A program made the position numbers and the translations under genes. 64,000 bases of DNA, from assembly GCA_914767715.1 (NCBI GenBank), contig OU612069.1:10103387-10167386 (forward strand), read 5' to 3'. Below are positions 28,801 to 36,331 of the stretch, one piece after another (positions within the stretch are counted from its first letter, which is position 1; the number at the start of each line of letters is the position of its first letter). The stretch comes from Membranipora membranacea (lineage: Eukaryota > Bryozoa > Gymnolaemata > Cheilostomatida > Membraniporidae). The notes beneath the pieces were generated by a model. The model saw nothing but the letters and a program-made list of their open reading frames with translations. It had not been told where the DNA came from and made no database searches.

Positions 28801-31800
28801 ACACACACAAAAATAAAGAAAATTCCCCTTAATCTCCGTCTATACAGATATTGGTCTGTTGGTTGTTGTAACAACCACCCATTAGATTGGATGGAGTTGT
28901 AAGGTAAGTTAATTCACAAAGAATTATTACTATGACTGGTGCAACACATTCAAGTTGTCTCACCATTATTGACGATGTTCAAAGAGAAGACAACTCCCCA
29001 TTGTGAAATCACCATTATAAACTGAAACTCGAGATAATACTAACACAATTTGACTGCCAACAACTCGATTTGTCTCATCTTCAGTTGTCTCATCTCCAGT
29101 TGTCTCATCTCCAGTTGTCTCATCTCCAGTTGTCTCATCTCCAGTTGTCTCATCTCCAGATGTCACTATGGGCCGCCATACAAACTACTCATCTTTTTCT
29201 GCTTCATACTGCTTTGAGATTAACTGCTACTGGAACGCTTATACTTGATGGGCTTTTCTATTTAAGGAGAGAGCTGTGAGTTTTGTGATTATGGATTTGT
29301 TGGTGATCCAACTAAAGGAGAGGAATGTGTACCATGTAGTGAGGTGTGTAATGGGAAAGCTGACAGCTGCTTCAGTCCTGCTTTAGCTGAGATAACTAAA
29401 GATAAACCCAAGGGTGAGTATCGATCTCAATCACAACCCAGAAATAATCACTAACAGTAAACCTGTCATAATAGGTTATGCGCACACACAAGTAGAGAGG
29501 GGGTTTAGAAGGAGGTGGATGGATGGGTTTATTTATCCATGTGTGTGTCGTTGATCAGATTGTTTCTGCCAAAAAGACCTATAGTCCAGTGGCAGCCTAC
29601 CAAAAATTTGGCTAGAAACGCAACTTAATTTACAAAATTGGATGGATAAATTCTAAGAGTGGATTCTAGGGTAGTTTTTTGAGGCGGTCGCAATGGTGAT
29701 AATGTACCTTACACAAAGCTGCCGAAAATGGCCAAAATTGTTGTTTTTTCGAGATTTCAAAGGTCTGTCCTGTGCTCACCTTATGAGTTGGGCTACTCAA
29801 ACTCTGCAATCAGATTCATTCATACCTTGGTCAGTTATTGGTATAATATCAGCATGATGTCTCAAATATTGAGTGAATGACCAACCTTATAAAAAGTGAT
29901 AAAGTGAAAAACGCTGCCGACAAAAGGGAAAGTGATGAAAAAATTATGATATAACTGGTTTTGCTATCATAAATAGCCGAGATATGGCCAACAACGGTTG
30001 CAATACCCCCTTATATCACCTTTATATAACTATTATTGAAAGGACACTACTTCTTTCAATTTTGCAGATGCCTCGAAAACTGACTTCGAATGTTCGTATC
30101 GATCTGATTTTTTTATGGTGGTTTTGTATTGACTCCATCAATGCCCAAAAAAAAATTGTTCAGCACTACGCACCTTTCTGATGATACTTGAAGGAGTTAA
30201 CTTTTGCTTTACACGCTATATAACCTTGTAAAGACAATTTTTATGATACTCTAAAGGAAACCTAAGAATACGTACTATTTGAAAAAACGACACACTCAGA
30301 GCAATAAAAACTGGTGTTATGCGATGGGTGGGTCAATACACAGTCACCATGAAAAACTCAGATCAGTACAAACATTCGAAGCCTGTTTTTTAGGCAGCAG
30401 CATAATCGAAAAAGTAGTTTTGCTTTAATGATAGTTATACACAGGTGATAAAAGGAGTATTGCAACCGTTGTGGGCCGCATCTCAGCTTTTTACGGTAGC
30501 AAACCCATGTAAAGTTGTAGATCAACTAATTATGACATGCTCTTTCAGATTTTTGATTTTTGATCACTTTCCATTTTACCGGCAGCGTTTTTGGCAATTA
30601 GCGGCCCATTGTGCAACTTAGTGTAAGGTACAGTGTTACCATTGCGATCAGCATGAAAAACTTTACCAGAAACAACTGACAAATCTTATCCATCCAAAAG
30701 TGCAAATGGAAGTGACAAGATAGGCAGGGGCTGCCACTGGACTACTAGAAAAACAAACTTGTGACTTGTGATGTTATAGAATAGACAACAACTATCTACA
30801 TACCTAGTTAGAGTGAAAAAGCAATGATGAGGTTTGTACTTGTGAAGATAAGCTCATGAATCACATCTGCTGGTTTTATTCTCCTGTGTAATGCAATTTT
30901 ACTATATATGGGCTTATCCTTCTTAGCCCGAGGACCACTATCGAAGGAGAATACTCAGTGTATTGACTGTAGAGGGAACTCAAAAGGAAAGCATTGTCAG
31001 GACTGCTCTGATGATCATTTTGTGAATGCTGATAGCTGTGTACCCTGCATGTGTAACGGGCATGGGGAGGATAATATCTGTGAATCAGGTACGCTCTCAG
31101 TCTAATACTGTGACTAGGTCTGTGAATCAGGTACGCTCTCAGTCTAATACTGTGACTAGGTCTGTGAATCAGGTACGTTCTCAGTCTAATACTGAGACTA
31201 GGTCTGTGAATCAGGTACGCTCTCAGTCTAATACTGAGACTAGGTCTTTGAATCAGGTACGCTCTCAGTCTAATACTGAGACTAGGTCTGTGAATCAGGT
31301 ACGTTCTCAGTCTAATACTGAGACTAGGTCTGTGAATCAGGTACGCTCTCAGTCTAATACTGAGACTAGGTCTGTGAATCAGGTACGCTCTCAGTCTAAT
31401 ACTGTGACTATGTCTGTGAATCAGGTACACTCTCAGTCGAATACTTAGACTAGGTCTGTGAATCAGGTACGCTCTCAGTCTAATACTGAGACTAGGTCTG
31501 TGAATCAGGTACGATTTTAGTCTATTACTTAGACTAGGTCTGTAAATCAGGTACGAGCTCAGTCTAATACTTAGACTAGGTCTTCATTACATTGTACAAA
31601 CATCCTGATTTCCAAGTCTCAGTCATTAGTTGCGAGTTTGATAATGAACTGGCTAAAAAGCATGCGAGGAGCATTAGTAGGCTGATAACTTTATCTACCT
31701 TGTAAACTAAAAGGTGCAACTAGACTTCAAAATTCAGAACAACAAAACTTATTTGACTAAACCAAATAATTTTTTGTTCTGAACTTTGAAACAGGTTTAG

Positions 31801-34800
31801 TTTATTGATAAAACCAACAGTCAACATGCTAAATTTGTAAGTTAGCAATTAATAATGATACATCAACCTGACGGTAGTATACTTCTCTGCAGCTAAAGGT
31901 GGTATTTCCACCAAAGAGTACAATTTTTTATATATTTATGTTTCCTTTATATCTCATTATATTGCCTTGTTGTAGATGGTTCAGGTTGTAATTGTAAGAA
32001 TAACACTATGTCATCAGATGATAAGAACTTTAACACTCAATGTGATATCTGTGACAGAGACTTTGAGGGAGTCCCCACTAATAATCATCAATGTTACAGG
32101 TAATCTATTATCACTGTTCTCCATTTATCATGTCCCTGTATATACTAACTGATATTATTTAATGAAAAATTAAAATTTACATACCAAAATTTTTGCGCTC
32201 CTATTATGATGACTTGACCTAACGCGCGTGGCACAAACTATTTACATAAATGGTTAAAACACATATCACTTACCTACAATCACTTTTGCAATCATACTGA
32301 CTCTCGTGATCTGACTGGGCATGTAGATCACTGATAAACTAGGTTATCATTACCACAAAGCAGGTGTCGTAAGGCTAAGCATGCATCATGCGTGACTTGA
32401 ATTCGCGCATGTGCAAGAACAATGAGTTTAGTTTGGGTTCTGATTGCAACTTTTGAAAGGGGAAATGGGATATCCCCTGCATAAACTGTCAATCAAAATC
32501 AGCTAATAATGACAAGAGAGGATAACTATCAGTAACAAATCCGCACGCTTTGGGGAGTATGTCACCAGAGCAGGTAGCCAATCAGATGGCTTCGGAATTC
32601 CGAAACTCAATTTTGCAGAGATCAGCTCATGCCCAGAACCTGAGCATGCGCAGAATGTTTTGCAATCCCAATAATTGATCAGATTTGATACCAGCCGCCA
32701 CCAAAATAGTAAAATACTAACGATTGTCAAAGGCACAAATGTAATTGAGTGAAGCAGCATTCTCAAGCTACATACAAAACTATGAGTTGTGAACAGTCAA
32801 AGCATGAGTGCGAAAAAATAAAAAGAGAATCATTCGCATGTGACTCAGCTACTCTGAAGTCATATTGAGCTAGCCACACCTCTCACTAGACCTAGCACTG
32901 AATTCTTATTTTTATTACAGAGTTATCACAAAAGGAAATACTCAGTGCTTCGACCATCAGAGTGTATCACTTTGTGAGCCTGTTGCGATGGGACATGCTG
33001 GATACTTTGTATTTCATCTCACTAATATCGGGCACTACCTCACCTCCTTTACATCTGATGTGGATATCAGGCTACAGTTCAGAGTCCATACAGGAAGTGA
33101 GATTCTATTCACATTTTATTATCTTTACACACTAGACAGTGTCAGACTCATCAGTATATACAGCAAAACAACAAGAAATGCCTACAATAAATAATTTTTA
33201 ATGTTTTTTGCCCGATCGTCTAACCGATGTGTTGTCTCTTATCTGGGCGTGATCTGTTTCATCGTAGCATCGATAGATATTAATTTAAATATCCATAACA
33301 TATCCGGATGACCTCCATCAGACTGTATAACTGTGACGGGGGATCCCCCAGGGGTTTCCCAGGGAATACCCGAAGATCAGATACAATATATGTAATTTAA
33401 TATCATTGATCTGACTCAGGCATTGCATTGTGGAATGTATTTTGACACTCTACAAATACCCAGATGTGCTACAAGTCCTTCTGTTCCCAGCCTGTTATAA
33501 ATTTTAATGAGGAACTAAAACAATGAGTGGATTTTCTCACGTAAATGGCAGCTTGCAACAGCATCAAACATCATGCCATAACATTCTCTCTCATTACCAG
33601 TTGCTGATATTTACGTCGCCAAATCACCAAGTGCCTTTGTAGTGACCTATGACCCTGAGGAGAATGAACAGGTGATCACAATCGACCAATCGGCTGCTGC
33701 CCTGGATGATCCCACTGTTCACCACATAGCTGGCAGGTAAAGTGTTTGCATGATTGTGATGCAGTACTCGGAGGGGTGGGGGGGGGGGGGTTATCACGTC
33801 TTCAGTCTGATATGTGGATTCACCCTAAGGTTTATTTTTTGTTTCGGCATAAATTTAATGACAAATATTTTCCATCACGAGCCACTGTGAGTAAGAGTTT
33901 ATATTTTATCTGGTTTCTTATGCTTATGCTTATCAGCCCATTTGTTTGAGTATGGTGTTTTGGGTATCATATCATATGGGGTGGATGTCTTTATTTAATG
34001 ATATGTTTTATGGTGTTTCTGAAAATTTCTTTTAGAGCTATTCAAGATTTTACGACCAACGGGACGGTTACAAATGTTGAAACTATAGAAGTTGATGCTC
34101 AAGGAAAATACTCAATATACCATCACTTGTAAGTAGAGTAAATAATTAACATCATAGATTAATCAGAACAGATTGATCAGTAATATATCAAAGCCTGCTA
34201 ACAAAGAAGAGCTCTAAAACTCTCATTATTTGTACCCAGACTAACACAATAATCTGTTACCACACAGTCTTACCTGGCAGCGGCTGTATTTGATGATTAT
34301 TCTCTTTGTGTTGCAGTCGACCAAACGCTCCAGCTCAACCTGATGAACACACAGATCGGTGAGTTATTATATATATATTATTTATATTATATATAATATA
34401 CATTATGTAAATATATTTAAATATTGTATGATTATCACTGTCTGACTATCTAGTATCGTAGAGTACTGAATCTGACTCCGCTTTCACTTTGTCACAGTCT
34501 TCCACCAGGAGATAAATGAAAGGGCCCTTACATTGGTGCATTTACAAACGCTTCAACAGCGTGACTGATTGTTCCATTGTTCGACCACATACCCTGACTT
34601 TGCCATGTAGATTGCCTTTATATATTATATTTTCCAGTCCTCACATACACGATGAGCCGACTTCTATATTAAAGCTGACTAATGTATCTTATCTGGCCAC
34701 AGTGATATTACCTCATCGCAGCGTCGATAACGACAGATTCTACATCATTGTGGTATGTCTCTCATCTCATCTATAACTTATTGAGAAACTTTTATTGAGA

Positions 34801-36331
34801 TATGTTCTGCCGTCACTTGAAAGATTATACTGAAATTAATAGGGACAGAAATTTCATGGGTAGTATGGAAAAGAAGAGTGTATTCTATAGATAAATTATT
34901 CCAATAATATTTTATCCAGTATTACTCATTAGTGCGATTCAGTACAATGTTACATACATAAACATATAAATACAGTATTTACATGTTTATTTGTTTATTG
35001 TTAACAGACCACACTTTTATTGTTCTCACTTTAGAAATCACGAGGCTACGGAACTAACGGCAGGCTTCAGTTTACACAAGACAGACCAAAGATAAACATA
35101 TTTGTGTTTACTAATGTCTTCTTGTGTGGAGTACTTCTTATTCTCTGTACTATTACTGTATCATGGAAGATAAAACAACTCCGAACTATCAGGACGGTAT
35201 GTACATCACATTCTGTAGGCTAGCACCTTTACTGGTCTGTTGCGCTCCGTGTTTAGTATCGGTCAGCAGAGTGTAACTATGATATACTGTATGAGAACAA
35301 CCATCAGGTGTCAAACTCAGATCACACATGTATGTGTGTTATTTATCTCCCCTGTACGAAGATTGTGATTATTTTGTTCTCTGATTATGTTGGTAGAATT
35401 ATTTCGCATATTTTTAGTTACAAGCAGCCAGAGCTGAAGAGTTGACTCAGATGGCAGAGAGGCCGTTCAGTAGTAAGATTGTATATCTGGATATGTCTGG
35501 CGAGGCATTTAGACCTGGCGCTGCTAATCTACCATTCAATGTAAGAACTTTGTTGAGTGTTAGAAGGAAGGAGGGTATCGGGATTTTTCAGATCAGGACC
35601 ATGGGGAAACAAAAATCACTGGGGGAAACCCCAGTTACCCATCTAGGGAGAACCCTGACTGTCTTCTAATCAGAGCCCTCATGTATTTGCAGCATTTGCA
35701 GGTCTAATGTATTTTTACTTAATATCAGTGTACAAAGCCTAACACAAAAGTCTAACACTGTTGCTAGCCCATTTTTGTGTCGCACATTTTATGCATAGTG
35801 TTTTGTGGAATTATCTTTTTTGAGACATATAAGTTATGGTGGGTTTAGTATGGGGAAGGTGACCAAATGTAAAACCAATCATTTCTATCTGCTACATCAC
35901 CTCATAGTTTACTGTGCCAGACATTGAGGTATTGTCGACAGAAAGTGTTGTGGGTAAATCAACATAAATATTTATTACCGTTGTTATTTTAACTATAGCA
36001 TGTTTTGAGAGAGGAGGATCTCCCCGTGTTTTGTTGCCAGCCATAAGTAGCTTGATGATATTCTTGTGTTTTTCAGATTGTCCCTGTAGCTGTTGAGCCG
36101 ATATATCAGGCATCATCAGTAGTAGCTACAACATTCATGTTACTGCCTGGCGATGAAAGCAGACCAATGAAGGCCACGTTCGCCAGCACTATCCTCTCTT
36201 GGAAGCTTAGTTTCCCTCCTGCATCAAAGAGTAATAGAGATAAGGGCGGGTCTAATAGTAAAACAGGCTCCGCCCCTGTGACTGTAAGCGAGGCTCAGGT
36301 AGAGCTACAAGTTGATGAATCTACTGTGTAA
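705..36331 (+). CDS. MEGF8: MEGF8-like giant transmembrane receptor, 3' 39 exons (5' end outside window)
   Basis: Exons chained by GT/AG borders and phase: 705-813, 1165-1310, 1706-1903, 2306-2467, 3031-3261, 3911-4017, 4399-4542, 4741-4838, 5019-5333, 5622-5747, 6154-6352, 6691-6785, 7044-7195, 7501-7651, 7881-8047, 8270-8475, 8676-8865, 9175-9343, 9679-9833, 10199-10379, 20024-20191, 21701-21866, 24181-24307, 24549-24679, 24925-25240, 26309-26564, 27026-27241, 27929-28021, 29267-29413, 30927-31088, 31976-32099, 32921-33096, 33601-33736, 34036-34128, 34317-34358, 34638-34752, 35035-35196, 35418-35540, 36077-36331. They total 6309 nt with no frame conflict, giving 2102 residues. Domain order PSI, EGF, laminin-EGF, CUB-like, EGF, kelch, PSI, EGF, laminin-EGF, one membrane helix fits MEGF8 rather than attractin, because no C-type lectin domain is present. 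MEGF8 is a cell-surface protein that in vertebrates acts with MGRN1 and MOSMO to control Smoothened and other receptors; that role is not shown here. Vertebrate MEGF8 is about 2800 residues, so roughly a quarter is upstream. One intron (10380-20023) holds DUOXA antisense. Confidence 0.9.
2565..2720 (+). mobile_element. tRNA-derived SINE candidate
   Basis: In a MEGF8 intron, TGGTCTAGGGTAAGAGC resembles a pol III A box, GATTCGCTTCC resembles a B box about 35 nt later, and GGAT-ATTATA-ATCC between them would form an anticodon-like arm. A short unrelated tail follows. No complete acceptor stem is seen, so it is a SINE head rather than a tRNA gene. Confidence 0.4.
4806..4945 (+). repeat. 35-bp minisatellite (4 copies) starting in a MEGF8 exon and covering its donor
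   Basis: ACGCTGATCC recurs at 4821, 4856, 4891 and (as ACGCTTATCC) 4926. The first copy lies in the exon and holds the true donor (GTAG|GTAAGTG at 4838); the second has GTATAG|GTAGGTG, a plausible second donor, and the later ones are degraded. Confidence 0.85.
5019..6785 (+). CDS. MEGF8: MEGF8 segment: EGF and laminin-type EGF modules
   Basis: Residues about 399-643. Exon 5019-5333 (105 codons, the second largest visible) carries a calcium-binding-type EGF module with DNCVENAVCNETLDSFECHC followed by ERGYTGVGDELC, then the start of another EGF module (CYHSCEPHGVCEEL). Exon 5622-5747 continues with CSCNLGWTGEACDIDCGCNN. Exon 6154-6352 encodes a complete laminin-EGF unit (CQCNNHGDPLHQCDSVTGVC, NCIDRTTGPTCSQCAAGYFGDP), and exon 6691-6785 finishes it (GGECFECYYG). 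The junctions between most of these exons are phase 1, the usual phase for shuffled extracellular modules. The NCT/NTT-type sequons seen here suggest N-glycosylation, which is inference. Confidence 0.85.
7044..8047 (+). CDS. MEGF8: MEGF8 segment: CUB-like beta domain followed by a short EGF
   Basis: Residues about 644-800. Exons 7044-7195 and 7501-7651 lack the cysteine density of their neighbours and read as alternating beta strands (FMWIFSVHDSVEP, AKLVFELSGLD, NPVYVYDILPNSVI, GYLAVVYYVQSPSDG), which matches the CUB-like domain that precedes each kelch block in MEGF8 and attractin. Exon 7881-8047 then encodes a compact EGF unit, CPDDCYPQTSLCSSDGKCQC followed by RDMFVGADCQ, the linker that normally sits directly before the propeller. 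A basic stretch, RTKRQ in exon 7044-7195, could be a furin-type site, but no processing is known at this position. The CUB assignment rests on position and pattern rather than on a recognisable CUB cysteine pair. Confidence 0.7.
8270..20191 (+). CDS. MEGF8: MEGF8 segment: kelch beta-propeller block, split by a 9.6-kb intron
   Basis: Residues about 801-1156, exons 8270-8475, 8676-8865, 9175-9343, 9679-9833, 10199-10379 and 20024-20191. Kelch blades are marked by double-glycine motifs after hydrophobic strands: LYLIHGGITT, CYIYGGLTD, IVLVGGIT, MYIIPGHE (degenerate) and FLIMYGGDYSS, each followed by a tryptophan or tyrosine region (TWRLDLEALTW, YILDIQSYVW). About five to six blades are present, matching the second propeller of MEGF8. 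The intron between 10379 and 20024 separates late blades and is the largest of the gene; it contains an entire DUOXA gene on the other strand. All other introns in this block are 200-450 nt. A truncated duplicate of exon 10199-10379 lies at 40601-40638. Confidence 0.85.
8858..8945 (+). repeat. 27-bp minisatellite (about 3 copies) starting at a MEGF8 donor
   Basis: AGAATAAGGTGAGTCTTAGT at 8858 spans the exon end; copies start at 8885 (AGAATAAGGTGAATCTTAG), 8912 (ATAATATGGTGAGTTTAAG) and 8939. The third keeps a GTGAGT donor. Confidence 0.8.
9538..9575. mobile_element. Diverged relative of the TAGCCTGT hairpin
   Basis: CTAGCCTGTGTTGACAAGCT followed by TTGTAGAGACAGCCTAG resembles the left arm of the hairpin at 48187 and its outer right end. 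It lies in a MEGF8 intron. Confidence 0.35.
10484..10860. mobile_element. TTAA-type MITE, copy 1
   Basis: Terminal inverted repeat AGGGCAACCAAGGTTTC with its complement at the other end. TTAA follows on the right; the left TTAA is altered. Matches 48231-48607 and 51586-51952. TTAA targets suggest the piggyBac or Kolobok superfamily. Confidence 0.75.
11395..11755. mobile_element. TTA-flanked MITE (PIF/Harbinger-type)
   Basis: Inverted termini AGTTGTGGCTACACGAGCC and the complement of AGCTCTGGCTACACACGCC, flanked by TTA on both sides. 361 bp, in the MEGF8 intron near DUOXA-1. The superfamily is inferred from the 3-bp TWA target. Confidence 0.7.
12524..17508 (-). CDS. DUOXA: Dual oxidase maturation factor, nested in a MEGF8 intron (DUOXA-1)
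   Basis: Ten exons, all with GT/AG borders and consistent phases: 17508-17414, 17168-17017, 16650-16465, 16091-15938, 15684-15467, 14976-14861, 14485-14320, 13453-13352, 13001-12877, 12715-12524 (1506 nt, 501 aa). DUOXA proteins are five-pass ER and plasma-membrane partners that let DUOX NADPH oxidases leave the ER and make H2O2. Family signs are the N-terminal DYGFPYFYREEP, the LRVGLNGANITMEV loop with two NIT glycosylation sequons (residues about 85-144), the YQAEQEYREALLKGWPIPIL segment, and helices about 36-55, 63-82, 188-208, 215-240 and 255-290. The tail (about 300-501) is long, Ser/Asp/Glu-rich and unlike vertebrate tails. Start is the first ATG in frame (MEFDKTSDFF). It lies entirely inside the intron 10380-20023 of MEGF8, on the opposite strand. 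Confidence 0.9.
15061..15385. mobile_element. TTA-flanked MITE in a DUOXA-1 intron
   Basis: Termini AAGCCTAGCTACATGAGCCC and the complement of AGGTGTAGCCAGACAGGCCC, TTA on both sides. The matching DUOXA-2 intron reads TGTTTACTCACTGAG without it, an empty site. Confidence 0.75.
18119..20023. other. Rest of the large MEGF8 intron upstream of DUOXA-1
   Basis: Contains the LINE fragment at 18487-18805. The promoter of DUOXA-1 should lie just above 17508, but no clear TATA or initiator element stands out. Nothing else recognisable. Confidence 0.5.
18487..18805 (-). pseudogene. Decayed LINE reverse-transcriptase C-terminal fragment
   Basis: The minus strand reads VFVWNPVRAINILSVGM, then FAKMLSGAWYRIW and a Leu-rich stretch to LHRGKIRG. 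This resembles the region after the RT fingers and palm in CR1/L2-type LINEs (V-W-x-P followed by LE-x-VQ-x-x-F-x-K). A second frame carries complementary pieces (LECWHDFSQ), implying frameshifts. It lies in the large MEGF8 intron upstream of DUOXA-1 and past the end of duplication unit A. Confidence 0.4.
20387..20748. mobile_element. MITE with 9-bp target duplication, copy 1
   Basis: Ends CATTCTGCG and CAGTATG; flanked by CTTCAACGT at 20378-20386 and 20749-20757. Reverse-complement match to 32293-32657. A 9-bp duplication suggests a Mutator-like origin. Confidence 0.8.
21026..21160. repeat. 45-bp tandem repeat, 3 copies
   Basis: AGAACATCTAATATCAGGTG recurs at 21031, 21076 and 21121 in the MEGF8 intron after exon 20024-20191. 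Confidence 0.9.
21701..26564 (+). CDS. MEGF8: MEGF8 segment: second PSI block
   Basis: Residues about 1157-1488. Exons 21701-21866, 24181-24307, 24549-24679, 24925-25240 and 26309-26564. PSI-like cysteine runs include CESRRNCESCLSILPV, CLLQTSCHGCTTTTGCEW, CVNPSLISSCEECVQQ and CSTCQSQPHCGWCSIAG. The start of exon 24925 was chosen at the AG before GGTGACACAC because it completes a tryptophan codon (CEW-V) in phase 2 and keeps the cysteine-rich frame; the next AG downstream would give a different, cysteine-poor frame. The end of exon 26309-26564 moves into the next EGF (WNYLTCPAENECLNGHHTC), a very MEGF8-like W-x-Y..CP..NEC..GHH.C signature. Confidence 0.85.
22175..22857. mobile_element. TAA-flanked MITE, 683 bp, in a MEGF8 intron
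   Basis: Perfect 21-bp inverted termini beginning AGGTGTGGCTACATGTCACG, with TAA on both sides. Termini are related to those of 11395-11755 and 15061-15385. Confidence 0.8.
22858..24180. other. MEGF8 intron, mostly featureless
   Basis: Short GGGTGGTCCTGTAGATGGGT repeats near 23305-23370 and a C-rich run at 23909-23932. No exon, ORF or element identified. Confidence 0.5.
27026..32099 (+). CDS. MEGF8: MEGF8 segment: C-terminal EGF and laminin-EGF modules
   Basis: Residues about 1489-1735, exons 27026-27241, 27929-28021, 29267-29413, 30927-31088 and 31976-32099. Readable modules: GFSCQCKAGYQAV; CGSHGCCEDADTCLCDLGYV; laminin-EGF CECNGHSNCQASNLTYC and LQCQHNTTGESCEFCDYGFV (crossing the 28021/29267 junction); CIDCRGNSKGKHCQDCSDDH; and CMCNGHGEDNICESG. 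The NHTQG/NTTG plus C-x2-C arrangement is the standard laminin-EGF loop. Exon 29267 uses an AAG acceptor. The donor of exon 30927-31088 (ATCAG|GTACGC) is copied about 12 times directly downstream. These introns hold a 75-bp minisatellite, a TA-flanked MITE, a 1.2-kb inverted-repeat element and the 42-bp donor minisatellite. Confidence 0.85.
27440..27897. repeat. 75-bp minisatellite, about 6 copies
   Basis: CACATTGATATATCAGG recurs at 27446, 27521, 27595, 27670, 27745 and 27820 in an intron, ending about 30 nt before the acceptor of exon 27929. The period is a multiple of three, so open frames appear on both strands, but they are only the repeat translated. Confidence 0.9.
28248..29178. mobile_element. 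TA-flanked inverted-repeat element with internal minisatellite
   Basis: Termini TGGCGGCCCATAGTGACATC and its complement, with TA on both sides, as for Tc1/mariner-type targets. The interior is rich in CTCGAGAT/CTCGAGTT words, and near the right end a 15-bp unit (TCTCATCTCCAGTTG) is repeated about six times at 29070-29160. The termini agree with each other except for a C/G difference in CTCGAG versus CTGGAG. Confidence 0.7.
29582..30744. mobile_element. 1.16-kb inverted-repeat element in a MEGF8 intron
   Basis: Termini TAGTCCAGTGGCAGCC and its complement; CTA on both sides may be the target duplication. Long, diverged arms (about 29582-30030 and 30440-30744) contain matching blocks such as GCTGCCGACAAAAGGGAAAG and ATTGCAACCGTTG with their complements. 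No ORF of note. Confidence 0.65.
31072..31585 (+). repeat. 42-bp minisatellite (about 12 copies) built on a MEGF8 exon end and donor
   Basis: The unit contains TGTGAATCAG|GTACGCTCTC, that is the last exonic bases and the donor of exon 30927-31088, then CAGTCTAATACTGTGACTAG. About 12 copies with single-base variants. Reading past the first donor in frame meets TAA within the same unit. Confidence 0.9.
32293..32657. mobile_element. MITE with 9-bp target duplication, copy 2
   Basis: Ends CATACTGACTC and GCGCAGAATG; flanked by TTTTGCAAT at 32284-32292 and 32658-32666. Same family as 20387-20748, in the opposite orientation and in another intron of the same gene. Confidence 0.8.
32921..34752 (+). 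CDS. MEGF8: MEGF8 segment: membrane-proximal beta region
   Basis: Residues about 1736-1923, exons 32921-33096, 33601-33736, 34036-34128, 34317-34358 (only 42 nt) and 34638-34752. Cysteine-poor, beta-rich sequence such as AGYFVFHLTNIGHYLTSF, DVDIRLQFRVHTG, SAFVVTYDPEENEQVITID, ILKLTNVSYLATVILPHR and FYIIV, as in the last ectodomain segment of MEGF8 and attractin. The donor of the first exon is placed at GGAA|GTGAGA because it alone gives phase 1 to join with exon 33601; reading on would hit a stop at 33194. The micro-exon 34317-34358 is supported by both splice sites and by the phase-2 joins on each side. Confidence 0.8.
35035..36331 (+). CDS. MEGF8: MEGF8 segment: transmembrane helix, cytoplasmic tail and stop codon
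   Basis: Residues about 1924-2102. Exon 35035-35196 has NIFVFTNVFLCGVLLILC followed by TITVSWKIKQ: one hydrophobic helix with a basic stop-transfer flank. Exon 35418-35540 encodes the tail motif MAERPFSSK, close to the MASRPFA motif that in vertebrate MEGF8 and attractin recruits the E3 ligase MGRN1. The last exon 36077-36331 encodes the remaining tail (VAVEPIYQASSVVATTFMLL and a basic SKSNRDKGGS stretch) and ends with TAA at 36329-36331. Conservation of the MGRN1-type motif suggests the membrane ubiquitin-ligase complex is ancient, but binding is inferred. Confidence 0.88.

Noticed and set aside
30876-31448. Open frames of 184 and 140 codons on both strands
   Set aside because: Produced by the 42-bp repeat; the MEGF8 exon uses a different frame that ends at 31088.
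31072-31585. CRISPR-like array of regularly spaced repeats
   Set aside because: Units are directly contiguous with no unique spacers, the unit contains a splice donor, and the genome is eukaryotic. The same holds for 27440-27897 and 58064-58203.
33097-33194. Alternative MEGF8 end by reading through exon 32921-33096 to the stop at 33194
   Set aside because: Using GGAA|GTGAGA joins in frame to exon 33601 and leads to the expected membrane helix and tail; the read-through would lack a membrane anchor. It could exist as a secreted form, but nothing supports it.
705-36331. Attractin (ATRN) as the identity of the large gene
   Set aside because: Attractin has one kelch block followed by a C-type lectin domain; here PSI and laminin-EGF modules come before the CUB-like and kelch part and no lectin domain is seen, which fits MEGF8.
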